Below, piece by piece: positions 23,830-35,000 of a DNA stretch of 64,000 nt; position 1 is the first letter of the stretch, and every line of letters begins with the position of its first letter. The notes below the pieces were generated by a model, which was not told where the DNA came from, did not search any database, and saw only the letters and a list, made by a program, of their open reading frames with translations. The DNA is taken from assembly GCF_048544455.1 (NCBI RefSeq), contig NC_133536.1, forward strand, positions 40,256,652 to 40,320,651, written 5' to 3'. Source of the stretch: Silene latifolia. Taxonomy: Eukaryota > Streptophyta > Magnoliopsida > Caryophyllales > Caryophyllaceae. Position numbers and translations under genes: made by a program.

Positions 23830-24618
23830 TTATTTTCTGGGGAAAATTAGGGTATAGTAACAAGTAAAAACAGACCTGTTTTGTTTTGACGCCATAACTT
23901 GTTCCATACTGTTTTGTCTCGGTTGAAATAATCGAAAGACGTCGATCACTTCCCTCACATCGACCTCATCTTTAACAAGAGCATCATTATGTCCATAAAA
24001 CACCCTATGGATCAACCTTAAAGTCCTGAGCACCCTAGCAAGCTCTTCATCCATCGCCCCTTCAACCTCGACACCCCCCGACTTAGGCTGAGAATCCGTC
24101 CTATTACTCGTAAAAAAGTTATAACGTCTAATCGAAACTAGATTAGCCTCATTACCCATCCAAACTTGCCATGTATCATCAACAATTACCACAACACGCT
24201 CATCACACAATATATCATCGATCGATTTCAGACCCTTTGTTGCACAATCTTCCTTAGACAATACTTTCCCAAACCGAAACTCATTACCACAACAATCTTC
24301 AAGCAATCGCGATATTCTTTTCGCGTAAGGCCGATTACCCATAGTAAAAATCGAAAGGTCAAACATTGTACTCGCTTCTCGGAGAAAATAGTCAACACCA
24401 GGCCTTAACTTGACCAAACGAGTACCTCTGAAAATCGCATGTAGGTTAAGTTTACGGCTTGTGATTAGTTGCTTGTCTTGCAAGGTAAGTGACGTTTTCT
24501 CTCGACTATGGAGTAGGGTATGGTCTAAATCAAGCACCAAATGTAGCTTTTCTCGCCATAATAAGTTCTCCAAATCGCAATCTCGAAAAAAATTAATTTC
24601 TTTAATGGTGCGACACAT
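23830..24618 (-). CDS. FCP1/CPL-type RNA polymerase II CTD phosphatase-like protein
   Basis: A 262-residue open frame encoding an FCP1-homology (NIF, HAD-superfamily) phosphatase domain. The catalytic DxDxT motif is DLDHTLL at residues 30-36 (nucleophile D30, acid/base D32), the second motif lies in SIFTMG (89-94), and the acidic VDD motif is at 146-148 followed by WQVW. The family removes phosphate from serines of the RNA polymerase II C-terminal repeat in the nucleus; plant CPL3/CPL4 also have a C-terminal BRCT domain, which is absent here. The frame ends shortly after MEQVMASKQN, where CAG/GTCTGT resembles a splice donor, so further exons downstream are possible. A TATA box lies about 100 bp upstream. 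No inactivating change is seen, but it could be a retained partial copy. Confidence 0.8.
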   Translation of the reverse strand: MCRTIKEINFFRDCDLENLLWREKLHLVLDLDHTLLHSREKTSLTLQDKQLITSRKLNLHAIFRGTRLVKLRPGVDYFLREASTMFDLSIFTMGNRPYAKRISRLLEDCCGNEFRFGKVLSKEDCATKGLKSIDDILCDERVVVIVDDTWQVWMGNEANLVSIRRYNFFTSNRTDSQPKSGGVEVEGAMDEELARVLRTLRLIHRVFYGHNDALVKDEVDVREVIDVFRLFQPRQNSMEQVMASKQNRSVFTCYYTLIFPRK

Positions 24619-24718
24619 TTTTGGATGATTAGTTTTTTCTTGGATGGATTATTGTAGAAGAAATTATTATATCAAAAATTGTAGCGACTAGCGATAGTGT
24701 ATGTTGGTATGTAACAAG

Positions 24719-24726
24719 TATATATA
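24719..24726 (-). promoter_or_regulatory. Probable TATA box of the FCP1-like gene
   Basis: TATATATA on the minus strand, about 100 bp before the ATG at 24618. This would place transcription start near 24690 with a leader of about 70 nt. Confidence 0.55.
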
Positions 24727-24963
24727 GTGGAAATATGGAAAGTGGGGGGTAAGATTAGGAATTACTATGGTAAATCGGTGAATATAATAATATGGATATC
24801 TTATAAATAGCTGTAAAAAGTGGGATTAACGCGACAATTAGGAAACTTTCCATAAAACGTTATATGTGGTGTTTTATGGAGTATGTAACGGTATAATATG
24901 AAATTTGTTTGGTTTAACAATTTCAGTTCCAACCAAAGTCGAATCGTATTATTTTCTCAATTG

Positions 24964-25008
24964 CTATTTATTTATCTTTATTTAATTAAAAGATAAATAA
25001 ATAAATGA
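24964..25008. repeat. AT-rich palindrome, probable MITE remnant
   Basis: TATTTATTTATCTTT is followed by its reverse complement around a short centre. The right part plus GAGATGGAAGGG resembles the right half of the small Stowaway-like elements at 28638 and 39251. Confidence 0.45.
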
Positions 25009-25195
25009 GATGGAAGGGTATAAGTAATATGGTTTTCTTATCTTAAAAGAGTTGGGAGATGTTCTTGTTTGAATTATGTTAATTAAATTCATTATTCATG
25101 AATATAAAAAAATGTGAACCATAAGGACAATTTTAATGTTAATCGGATTCAAACCCGTGTCCTAAATTCATGTCACATGGACGAGCAATAAGCTA

Positions 25196-25958
25196 TTGCA
25201 GAAAACGGTTCCACAATTATGCACATAAGATGTTCAATGAAATGCCGCAAATTATATAATGCGTTTTATTAGTGCTTATACTAGGAAATGTTGTTTGAAG
25301 AAGGTTTGGGTATGTTATATTCGCCGCGTTGCGAAATTACTTGTCTAATTAATTCCTCCAGTTGCGAAGTCTTGCTCATCATTGTATAGGTTGGAGTTGG
25401 GGAAACAGGTTCATTTTTTGATTATTTGACGGGATTTAAGATAAGGATCCTATTACTTTTAATTGTTTGATTTCCGGATACTCGAAATGTGGTGATGATG
25501 TCTCTGCGAGGAAATTGTTCGATTAGATGACTGAGAGGACTATTCTTTCATGCAATTCAATGTTGTTGAGGCATTAAGACTCTTTGAATGCATGAGACGG
25601 TTGCACATTAAGCCGAATGATGTAAGTATATAAGTTTTGTAAGTGTGTTATCAGCTTGTGTTACATTAGGGTCTTTAGAGATGGGGAACAGATTGGGAGT
25701 AACATAGAAGGTAAAGGTTTCGGCTCAAACCTATTTGTTGCTTCAGCACTTCTGACTATTTATTCGAGGTCTGGAAATATGAAGAAGGCTTGGCAAGTTT
25801 TCAATCAGATCCATGGGAAAAATGTTAGGTGCTGGAATTTAATGATTACCAGACTAACTATCAATGGGTATGCAACAGATGCAATTAGCTTTTTCAATGA
25901 AACGGAAAAGGTTCAAACGTCAACCAACTTAGCTAGTAAAATGATCACCAAGATTTAA
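25196..25958 (+). pseudogene. PPR-protein pseudogene, cassette copy 1
   Basis: Fragments of a plant pentatricopeptide-repeat protein. The clearest part is 25656-25958 (EGKGFGSNLFVASALLTIYS, then GNMKKAWQVFNQIHGKNVRCWN and NGYATDAISFFNE), the 35-residue repeat pattern of PLS-type PPR proteins that act in organelle RNA editing or processing. Upstream parts (HKMFNEMPQ near 25230) are in other frames with stops. An internal deletion relative to the other copies joins CAATTCAATG to the TTGAGGCATTAAGACTC segment near 25560. Related fragments lie at 35952, 37226 and 60346. Not functional. Confidence 0.8.
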
Positions 25959-26425
25959 AACAGATTGCATTAGTACTGCTGCCGTGACTCCCTTTGTACC
26001 GAAACGGAAACAAAAAAGTTCTCTTAAGCGGGATACAATAATTGGGTTAATGCGTGGTAATTCTGGTAAACGGGTTTACTTTGACCCGATTCATACTTAA
26101 AAACGGGTTATTCTGTCTTGATCAAGATTTTGTGAATATTATGATTCACTGAGCACTTTCTTTGAAAAATCAATCCTTAATCTAGGTGTTAATCACAGCG
26201 CCTTACAGGAATAAATATAGGAACGAAGCTTATCGAGCTTATGTACAGGATTACAGAAATTACATACTCCGTACAAGTTGGTGAATGTAGTGCTCCTGAT
26301 GCATCAATTTACCATGATCTCCACTGCCCTTCATCACTGTTTAAAAGACAATGCTATAAGCAGCCTCAAAGAAACATTGATTTTCGAGTACGCTTCATTT
26401 GTGTTTAATAAGTGACATCGATTCG
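25959..26425. other. Conserved spacer of the duplicated cassette
   Basis: Contains the shared landmarks GGGTTAATGCGTG, ACGGGTTTACTTTGACCCGAT and AAGATTTTGTGAATATT, also found at about 37950-38030 and 60780-60880. It is the convergent 3' region between the PPR pseudogene and the membrane-protein gene. No coding sequence is seen. Confidence 0.65.
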
Positions 26426-27328
26426 TCACAAATTCCTATTCGCCACTTGCGTTACATAAGTGTTAAAAATTACGGTGGCTTGGAATTCGAAAATGTTTTC
26501 TCCGATTCTAATGCTTCCATTTGTCTGTGTACCACCGTGGTTAATATTTTGACCAATGGTCGCTTGCCAGGAACGACTTGTTGTAGTTGTACTAATAACC
26601 GGAACTGCAGACAAAGTGCTGTTGCTGGAGTCGGTTGATGATGAAACTGTGGAGGTGCCGTTGGTATGAAGATGTGCTGAAACTGTTGTGCTATGGTTAT
26701 CGATTGCTATTTCAGAGGTGGATCCACGGCGTCTTGTTGACGGACACATGCTTCCCGAAATGTTCTTTACGAAGTTAAAGGTAGCTTCGGAAATACGTCC
26801 TAGAATTAGGAGAACACAAAAAGTAACTATATAAGACGTGAGGATTGTTCCCCCTATTATCACACCGCATAGCTTTAAAGACTCACCCTCCTCTCTAGCT
26901 TCGGTATTATCTCGGCCGACTCTAAGCCAACTATAGACAATATGAATGATAAATACAACAAAAGCAAAGATTGCAAGATAGAGAAGCAGTTTCTTATGAG
27001 ACCACACCCAAGGTACTCCCACAATCGACTGAAGTAGACATCCAACCCTGCAAAATATATCCCAGTAACGCTCTTTAATGTTGTCCCAGCTGGTATCACG
27101 GATCAACAAAGCAATGACACAACTAAGGAGGACATACACGAGAACTACACCCATGTTGGACCATAACCAAGGTACTCCTCCAATGAGTAAGATTGTGTTG
27201 TGACGCTCCAAAATGCTTCCGTTCTCTATCCGGCCAATATTGTAATTCGTGACACCAATTATACAAAAAATGTAAATAATGCGAACCGGTAGTAAGATGA
27301 GCCATAATCCAATTGTAAGAATAACCAT
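26426..27328 (-). CDS. Multi-pass membrane protein, copy 1 (family not recognised)
   Basis: A 300-residue protein. The ATG at 27328 is chosen because it matches the start shared by the other two copies (ILTxGxxLIxLPVRIxYIF); no earlier ATG is needed. Hydrophobic segments: residues 3-27, about 44-75, about 90-135 (one or two spans) and about 150-178. The motif GVPWLWS recurs about 52 residues later as GVPWVWS, an internal repeat. After the last span come a basic stretch (STRRRGSTSE), a Ser/Thr-rich linker and a conserved C-terminus (SWQATIGQN, GGTQTNGSIRIGENIFEF, TQVANRNL). Compared with copies 2 and 3 it lacks about four residues near the end (AGRD). No stops or frameshifts. I do not recognise the family; membrane location is inferred from hydropathy. 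Confidence 0.7.
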   Translation of the reverse strand: MVILTIGLWLILLPVRIIYIFCIIGVTNYNIGRIENGSILERHNTILLIGGVPWLWSNMGVVLVYVLLSCVIALLIRDTSWDNIKERYWDIFCRVGCLLQSIVGVPWVWSHKKLLLYLAIFAFVVFIIHIVYSWLRVGRDNTEAREEGESLKLCGVIIGGTILTSYIVTFCVLLILGRISEATFNFVKNISGSMCPSTRRRGSTSEIAIDNHSTTVSAHLHTNGTSTVSSSTDSSNSTLSAVPVISTTTTSRSWQATIGQNINHGGTQTNGSIRIGENIFEFQATVIFNTYVTQVANRNL

Positions 27329-28242
27329 GATTTCTGAGAAGGGTGAATAGAGATTTGAGAGGTCTCCTCTTTCAGGAATGAGGTGAGGAAGGTTGAACCC
27401 AAACGCGTTGACAGAGTTCATCAATGAGAATAAATCAATTGTTTTTTTTATTTAGGAAAATTAGAAAGTCCACTCATCAAAACCCAAATAATTAAACAAG
27501 TTTAGTTGTTAGAAAGTCCTTACTCGATTGAGCTACCCGTCTCATCTTCCCATTTTCATTTTCATGGTTAAGGTTCGAAAACTTTGGGTAAATGAATTAA
27601 AAACTAGTTTTGTGACCCGTGAAATTCACGTGTTTCTAATTGCGAACTATGAAAATAGTTTTCATGTATCGGTACTTGAATCTAATACATTTCTTAAGTC
27701 AAAATGGCAAGGCAGTTGAGTGTAAGTCTGGCCTCTTCTCATACTACGAGTGTAAATGTGTAATAGGATCAATCTCCAAAAGTCCCTTATGAGTTGAACT
27801 ATAAGGCCTTTTTAATGTGATATTCAAGTAAACGCGCAAAAGGCATCTGAATGTGTAAATTTATACGAAATATTTTAAATGAGATTACAGGTTGCTCTTT
27901 ATTGGGATAATTTATATACAGCAAGAAGCCTAACTACTTAGACTCACCTTAGCTACAATACAATAATCAAATAAATATTCCTGTAAAATAATATGTGCTC
28001 TGTCATCTCTAAATGTTAACAAACAGAAGAGACTTTATCAAAGGTGAATACCTTAAAAAATAGCAAAACAACTTAAAATCGCCATAATTGAAAGAGGAAG
28101 CACTTTTACCACTACAATAATTCTACTACATACGGAGTATTATAATTATTGGAAGATTCATAACTAATGCACGCTATACTAAATTTATTTCAAAGATAAA
28201 AAAAAAAAACGTTTTTCACAACCTGTACAAAGAAACGAACGT
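27329..28242. other. Upstream region of membrane gene 1
   Basis: The first about 150 bp matches the upstream regions of copies 2 and 3 (landmark TTAGAAAGTCCACTCA at about 27460, compare 39220 and 62228). The rest, AT-rich with no gene, is missing from copy 2. Confidence 0.5.
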
Positions 28243-28345
28243 TCACACATGATCCACATGGCTCGAGGGATATAGCCCCGGTTGGTAGAGCTCTCTACAT
28301 TTGCAATTGGGTCGTTATGATTACGGGATGGATGTGTAGTTTCAC
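28243..28345 (+). pseudogene. Nuclear plastid DNA fragment: spacer and 5' exon of trnA-UGC
   Basis: The sequence from ACACATGATCCACATGGCTCG through GGGATATAGCC, GTTGGTAGAGCTC, TTGCAATTGGGTCGTTATGA to TTACGGGATGGATGT aligns with the chloroplast trnI-trnA spacer, the 5' exon of trnA-UGC and the start of its group II intron as I remember them. Differences are largely C-to-T/G-to-A changes expected for methylated nuclear DNA. The 3' exon is absent, so no tRNA is made. A mitochondrial copy of plastid DNA as source cannot be excluded. Confidence 0.78.
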
Positions 28346-28637
28346 TTCTCAAACTTGTAAAATACTGAGTAACCAGTATAAATCATGCTACCTCATAGAG
28401 TAATGATCATTGTTTGTAGGGTTGTACACAAGACCATCTCGAATAGAACTCAAATTTACGCACACCATTACATGATTCATATCCATTAGGCCTTTACACT
28501 TTTGATTAACGGTTTTAGAAGTTATGAGATTGCATACATCCCCTTTGATTTTCCTAATCAGGGAAAAGGAACGGAGTAATAAGCAACCGTATTCTAAAAC
28601 CCGGTTTTCGAAACCCCACGAAAGCAGTAAAATATTA

Positions 28638-28727
28638 TCCCTCCATTTCAATCGTTTGTTTACCTTTGGTTAACATATTCCTCACAAAAAATAAAACCTG
28701 TAAACAAATGAATAGGACGGAGAGGGT
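28638..28727. mobile_element. Short Stowaway-like MITE
   Basis: About 90 bp with imperfect inverted ends (CCCTCCATTTCAATCGTTTGTTTAC and the complement of GTAAACAAATGAATAGGACGGAGAG), flanked by TA. A related copy sits at the matching place upstream of membrane gene 2 (39251-39341), so it predates that duplication. Confidence 0.7.
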
Positions 28728-29668
28728 ACTATAAAAATCAAAGATAAAGATTAAACAAAAGTTACATACTGAAGAATGATACTCCGTAAAAGACAAAGTA
28801 GATATTAACATTGCAACAAAATTTGCAAATACAAAAATAAAGCCAAAATAAACCATCCAAATGGAACATGAAAAGAGTTGTGTGTGGGTTTGTTTTTATA
28901 TAGAGGGTGGTAATGTGGTATTATGACATCAAATTGCCCATTTACCTAGTAGTAATCCATTATGAGTTATGATTTTCCGTTACAATCCACATGGAGGAGA
29001 TGAAACAACTCATCCAAAGTAAAGAAATTAATGAAGGGTTATGAAACAACTCATCCAAAGTAAAGAAATTAATGAGGAGATTATCAAGAGTGATGGATAA
29101 TCTGATCGGATAATGGATTCACAAAGATTGTGAATTGTAAGTCGATATTGAGATCCCTTACACAATAATGTGATATCATGATAGTACATACGTAAATTGT
29201 GAAGAGGATATTGAGATCCTCCTACCAATGGCCATGATAGAAGTTGGTGTTGGTGGCACCACAAGGAATGAGTTTAAAGCCTATTGGGAGTGAATCGTGA
29301 CGGGGCTCCCCCACTTGGGTTTACCAAGTTTAATGTGTCAAACGAAGTCACGAGGATCTCATGTATGTTGTAATACTACTACCATTCCTATTTTAATAAA
29401 AGTGATGTAGTATTCTTTCTATATATTGAGCTATTTCTATCATGTGAGGAAGGTTGAGCTATGCTCTTAATAAGTCCATAGTCCTTATTTAAGGATGGTT
29501 TGTGACAGTCAAACCTGATGGACTTACCTATGTGAATGTGGGGGAAATGCCCTACTCCTATGAGGTTCTTAGGCTTTAGGACCTCTAGAGCGTTCACGAG
29601 ATCCCAGGCATATGAGGGCACTTTTTATGACATTTCGCGAGGACGAACACAGATTCGAATGCAGGTTT
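28728..29668. other. Intergenic, probable old LTR-element non-coding sequence
   Basis: No gene. A 41-bp unit starting ATGAAACAACTCATCCAAAG is repeated in tandem at 29000 and 29041. From about 29270 to 29668 the sequence resembles 3' non-coding DNA of an LTR element; it continues beyond the Copia insertion at 31514 up to a polypurine tract and LTR start near 31698. Confidence 0.45.
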
Positions 29669-29673
29669 GTGTG

Positions 29674-29936
29674 TGTAAAGTATGAGATAAAGAATTGTAT
29701 TGATAAAAGATGAAGTTACTGATTACATTCATAAGTATATATACTAAGGATTAGGGTTAACCTAGCTTAAACTAATTCCTATAATTAAGTTAACTGAAGC
29801 TATAAACTAGGATATGCTAAGCTAAAGACTAGGATATACAAACAGACTTTGACTAAGCTTAACTAAATACAAAAGAATAGGTCACGTTGGTTTTGTAGTT
29901 TCGGGTTTATCGGTTACGGTTTTAATATCCTTAATA
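29674..29936 (-). repeat. 3' LTR of the deleted Copia element
   Basis: 263 bp, preceded on the minus strand by the polypurine-like CTTGCGGGAGCA. Same length and ends as 31246-31508. Confidence 0.88.
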
Positions 29937-31018
29937 TGCTCCCGCAAGATGGACGGTCGTAGAGTAACTCCAATCTTGGATGATAACAATAAGAACCGTG
30001 ACCTTGACAATGGCTTAGTGAGTGTGTCGGCTATTAGATCGTCACCATTAATGTGCTGAACCCGAATGGACCTTTGTTGAACTTGCTCCCGAACAAAATA
30101 AAAAGCTAATGCAAGATGCTTCATACGGGAGTGAAAAATCGGGTTCGCAGAGTAATTTGCAGCACCTAAATTGTCACAAAAGATAACCGGAGCAGATGGT
30201 ATAGTAATACCAAGTTCACTGAATAAGGATTTGAGCCATAAAATTTCCGAGGTAGTATTGGCAACTGCTCGAAATTCCGCTTCGGTGGACGATAGAGATA
30301 ACGCCTTTTGCTTTTTGGAGGACCAAGAGATAGGATTATTACCAATAAACACCACATAGCCAGAGGTTGAGACATAGTCATGACGATCACCTCCCCAATC
30401 CGCGTCACAAAAGGCATGAAGATTAAATGGAGTGTCTTTAATTAAATGTATACCATGATTAATAGCACCTTTGAGGAAGCGAAGTAGCCTTTTAAGTGCA
30501 GTCCAGTGAGTCGATGTCGGGTGTGTCAAGAATTGAGCTAATTTGTTAACCGAAAAGGCAATGTCAGGGCGTGTAAGAGAAAGATATTGAAGACTTCCGA
30601 CAATTGCACGATATTTGGACTCATCTTGAATGGGTGCATTATCTTCTCGCTGCAACAAAGGAAAAGAGACCATAGGCGTGGAAGACGAGCTACATTCGAG
30701 CATTTCATATCGAGTAAGAATGTCGGTTATATACTTCGTTTTATTTAGATGGACACCCGAGGTTGTCGGAGTGACCTCCATACCAAGAAAGTAGGATAGG
30801 CAGCCGAGGTCTTTAAGAGAAAACCGGAGAGACAAAGCTGCAATAAACTTATTGACTTCATTGATATGAGAACCTGTAACGACTATATCGTCAACATAAA
30901 CAAGGCCAGGCATATAAACGGATATTAGAGCGATCAAAAATAAATAAGGACGGGTCAGATAAGGAACCGCGAAAACCATATGATAGAAAGTAATTCTTGA
31001 GCTCAGTAAACCAAGCAT
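29882..31018 (-). pseudogene. Copia pol fragment: RT C-terminal half and RNase H
   Basis: Contains the reverse-transcriptase active-site block (LVYVDDIVVTG), LSYFLGMEV, the connection region (YRAIVGSLQYLSLTRPDI) and RNase H (FCDADWGGD, SSTEAEFRA, FCDNLGAANY, HSRMKHLA). Protease, integrase and gag are absent, so the piece could not function. The matching frame runs into LTR-derived sequence at both ends. Confidence 0.85.
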
Positions 31019-31245
31019 GAGATAAAGAATTGTATTGATAAAAGATGAAGTTACTGATTACATTCATAAGTATATATACTAAGGATTAGGGTTAACCTAG
31101 CTTAAACTAATTCCTATAATTAAGTTAACTGAAGCTATAAACTAGGATATGCTAAGCTAAAGACTAGGATATACAAACAAACTTTGACTAAGCTTAACTA
31201 AATACAAAAGAATAGGTCACGTTGGTTTTGTAGTTTCGGGTTTAT
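31017..31245 (-). repeat. Partial extra LTR copy
   Basis: About 229 bp of the same LTR, lacking both termini, lying head to tail with the full 5' LTR. It joins directly to the reverse-transcriptase fragment, marking the deletion junction. Confidence 0.85.
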
Positions 31246-31508
31246 TGTAAAGTATGAGATAAAGAATTGTATTGATAAAAGATGAAATTACTGATTACAT
31301 TCATAAGTATATATACTAAGGATTAGGGTTAACCTAGCTTAAACTAATTCCTATAATTAAGTTAATTGAAGCTATAAACTAGGATATGCTAAGCTAAAGT
31401 CTAGGATATACAAACAGACTTTGACTAAGCTTAACTAAATACAAAAGAATAGGTCACGTTGGTTTTGTAGTTTCGGGTTTATTGGTTACGGTTTTAATAT
31501 CCTTAATA
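31246..31508 (-). repeat. 5' LTR of the deleted Copia element
   Basis: 263 bp, followed by the right target-site copy GTGTG. Confidence 0.88.
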
Positions 31509-31697
31509 GTGTGCAGTTATCCGTTACAAACCACCGTGGAGGGTCCAATGCCGAGAGCAACTCGATACGGCTGTAGCAGGTAATTGTATGCACTGGGTGA
31601 CAATTCAATTCCTTAGGAGCATTGTCATCTTAAGACTTACGTTCCGTTGCCTTAATCAGCTATATCTCTTCTTCTTCTTTTGAATCATGTGGGGGAT

Positions 31698-31975
31698 TGT
31701 TGGAAGTGATGTTTTAAAAGAAGCAAATTGTAATTCCCAAGTTATTTATGGGATAGTTTTCCAAATTGATTGTGCATTCTCCCATACTTGATTTATGAGA
31801 TTTTCCACATTGATTGTGTAGTATCCTAAAATTACCATTTTACGATACTAACTTTGTGATTTACCATATCTATTTAACTACCATATAAACCCATTCCTAC
31901 CACACACAAAAAAAAAGACACATCACAACTATTCTCTCTATCTTTCTCTCTAAACTTTACACTATTTTCCTAACA
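31698..31975 (+). repeat. LTR of an older plus-strand element
   Basis: Preceded by the purine tract ATGTGGGGGATTG, starts TGTTGGAAGTGATG and ends CCTAACA; about 278 bp. It holds a probable promoter-to-leader transition (ATATAAACCC near 31885, then CT-rich sequence). Sequence on both sides looks like element interior, so it may be a shared or recombined LTR. No coding partner is visible. Confidence 0.6.
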
Positions 31976-32084
31976 TTTTGGCGTAGTCCTCAATCTGAGT
32001 TTGCCGTACACCTTAGACTCGGAAGTTTATAGGAATATGGATGGATACTATCGGATAATATCGATCCATATTCCGGACGTGGAA

Positions 32085-35000
32085 CGTATTGATGGAATTA
32101 CTCACGAGATGTTGTCGAATAAAATGGCAATCAATTTCGATATGTTTTGTACGATCATGAAACACCGGGTTTTTTGCAATATGAAGCGCGGCTTGATTAT
32201 CGCAATATAAATGCATTGGTTTCAAGTGAAAAACACCCAATGAAGCGAGAAACGCCTTCAACCAAACCAATTCACTCGCTGCTCCTGCCATTGCGCGATA
32301 TTCAGCTTCCGCCGTCGATTTAGCCACAGTGACTTGCTTCTTAGCTCTCCACGACACTGGTGATCGTCCAATTGACACGAAGTAACCACTTAGTGATCGT
32401 CTTGTTAATGGAAAACTCGCGTAATCCGAGTCGCAATACCCATGTATTTGTAAGTCTGCGTCTTTTCTCAAGATGATTCCCTTACTTGGGTTTAACTTAA
32501 TATACCGAACCACCCTCAAGGTTGCCTCCCAGTGCTCTTTCCGAGGTTCGTTAACAAATTGTGACAGTGTGTGTACGGCGTAAACCAAGTCAGGACGTGT
32601 GATGGTAAGGTACACCAGCCTGCCAACCAGCCTGCGATATTTCATAATATCCTTGAGAACATCCCCTCTTGCCAGAGCTAGACGATGATGCTGCTGCATC
32701 GGGATGTGTACCGGTTTCGAGCCCTGCATTCCTGTCTCGTCTATGATGCCCATGGCATACTTTCGTTGATTGAGGAACAACCCCTTTGAGCTATGTGCCA
32801 CTTCAATACCCAAGAAGTATCTAAGTCGACCCAAATCTTTTATGCCAAAACTTGTGTTAAGGAAATTCTTAAACTGTTGACAGTCAGTGCTACTAATGCT
32901 CACGACAATCATATCGTCCACATATACCAAGACTCCAATAAAAATCCCATCCTTATTATATGTGAACAATGAATAATCTGCTAAGGACTGTATAAAACCG
33001 TACCTCTTTAATGAAGATGTCAATTTTGCAAACCAATTCCGAGAGGCTTGTTTGAGACCGTATATTGATTTGAGCAATTTGCAAACTCTGTTTTCTCCCT
33101 TCCTTTCGAAACCTTGTGGGATTTTCATGTAGACTTCTTCGTCCAAATCTCCGTGCAAGAATGCATTGTTTACATCCAATTGCTCTATGTTCCATCCTTT
33201 CACCACCGCTACTGCCAACATACACCGCACACTCGTCATTTTTGCCACCGGCGCATAAGTCTCATGGTAATCCACCCCTTCAATTTGCGTGAATCCTTGA
33301 GCTACGAGTCTTGCTTTGTATCGCTCAATGGTACCATCGGCCTTGTATTTAACTTTGTATACCCATTTACAACCAATGGGTTTCTTGCCATTCGGTAATT
33401 GAACGATTATCCATGTCCCGTTCTTCTCCAATGCAGCAATTTCTTTATTCATTGCCTCTTGCCAGTTTTGATTTTTGGCTGCTTCGTAAAAATTGTTGGG
33501 CTCTCGAATTTTGTCAATGGCTGCCAAGAATTTTCTGTGGGAGGAAGAAAAACAATTGGTAATAACGTAGTTAACTAGAGGATAGCGAGTACCTGACTTT
33601 GCGGACTGTGATGGGACGTGATGAGCATCATTGATGGGTTTTATCACTCTCGTTGATTTACACACATAATCTTTTCTCCACGCAGGTTCAAATTTTTCTC
33701 TCGCCCCTCTTCCCATTCTTTCTGCCTCTACCACTCGTGGCTCCTCATTCCCACTTTCAGTCACATTGTCCAACACTTCCTGCTCTCCTGCATTACTATC
33801 ATCATGAAGAACAAGCTCCTGATCACCCCTTTTATCATCACCTGTGACTTGTATTATAATAGGCTCCTGGTTGCTCCCCCTGTTTTCATGCGTCTGTCTT
33901 TGCTCTATATTGGTCTCCCTTGTACCAATTATTTCTGAACTACCCATATCTATATAGTCAACATATCCCTGATGTATTGTCCTTGGTTCATCTTGATTTA
34001 TTGAATTGGAATAAGGTAATTCGTCCTCAAAGAATTTAACATCCCTTGAAACGAACAATTTTTTTTCTTTTATGTCATAGACCTTCCATCCCTTCTTGCT
34101 ATGAGGGTATCCTAGAAAAATACACCGCTTACCTCGCTCCCCAAACTTATCCCGAGGTTTATCTTTGTTGTGAGCATAACATAGACATCCAAAAATCTTA
34201 AGGTTGGTCAAATCGGGTACCTTGTTATACAATATTTCATATGGCGTTTTCCTTGAAGTAAAGGTGTCGGGGTCCTATTTATCAAATAAGCTGCAGTCAG
34301 GGCGCATTCTCCCCAGAAATGAAGAGGCAAATCCGCCTGAAATCGCAAAGCTCGAGCCTTTTCAAGTATATGTCGGTGTTTTCTCTCAACCCTTCCGTTT
34401 TGCTGTGGTGTGTCAACGTTACTGGTTTGAAAAATAATTCCATTTTCTTCATAGTAATACTTCATAGTTCCAGATAATAATTCCGTTCCATTATCACTTT
34501 GAATAATTTTAACCATTTTTTCAAACTGTGTTTTAACCATTTGACAAAACGTTCTCATCAACTCCCCCGCTTCACTTTTTTCTTTCATCAAATATACCCA
34601 TACAACCCTACTATGGTCATCCACAATGGTCAAAAAATAATGAGCACGCGATAAACTAGCTACCCGATATTGTCCCCAAATGTCAACATGAATTAAACCA
34701 AATAATACTTCGCATCGTTTATTATTAAGACGAAATGGGGAACGAGTTTATTTAGCCCGACAACACGGGTCACACGCATAACTAGAATTCCAACTTAAAT
34801 TGCAACCAACTAAAGAAGAAAATTGGGACAGTACACTACTTGACGGATGTCCGAGTCTTTTATGCCACAGTCGATCCTCCTTGGTTAACGATGCTCTTCC
34901 AACCAATACGGTCCTCTCTGGCTGCAAACGATAAACCCCATCGTGATGCTCACCTCGTCCAATCTCCGTCCTCGTAGTCCGGTCCTGCATAACACAATAG

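Larger units (their letters stand above)
29674..31508 (-). mobile_element. Internally deleted Copia element
   Basis: Bounded by 5-bp target-site duplications GTGTG (29669-29673 and 31509-31513) and two 263-bp LTRs (29674-29936 and 31246-31508), with a third, partial LTR copy at about 31017-31245 next to the right one. Only a reverse-transcriptase/RNase H segment remains between them. The two full LTRs differ at about four sites (1.5%), roughly half to one million years at usual plant rates. Confidence 0.9.

Noticed and set aside
28267-28310. Functional tRNA-Ala gene
   Set aside because: Only the 5' exon and the start of a group II intron are present, with substitutions in stem positions.
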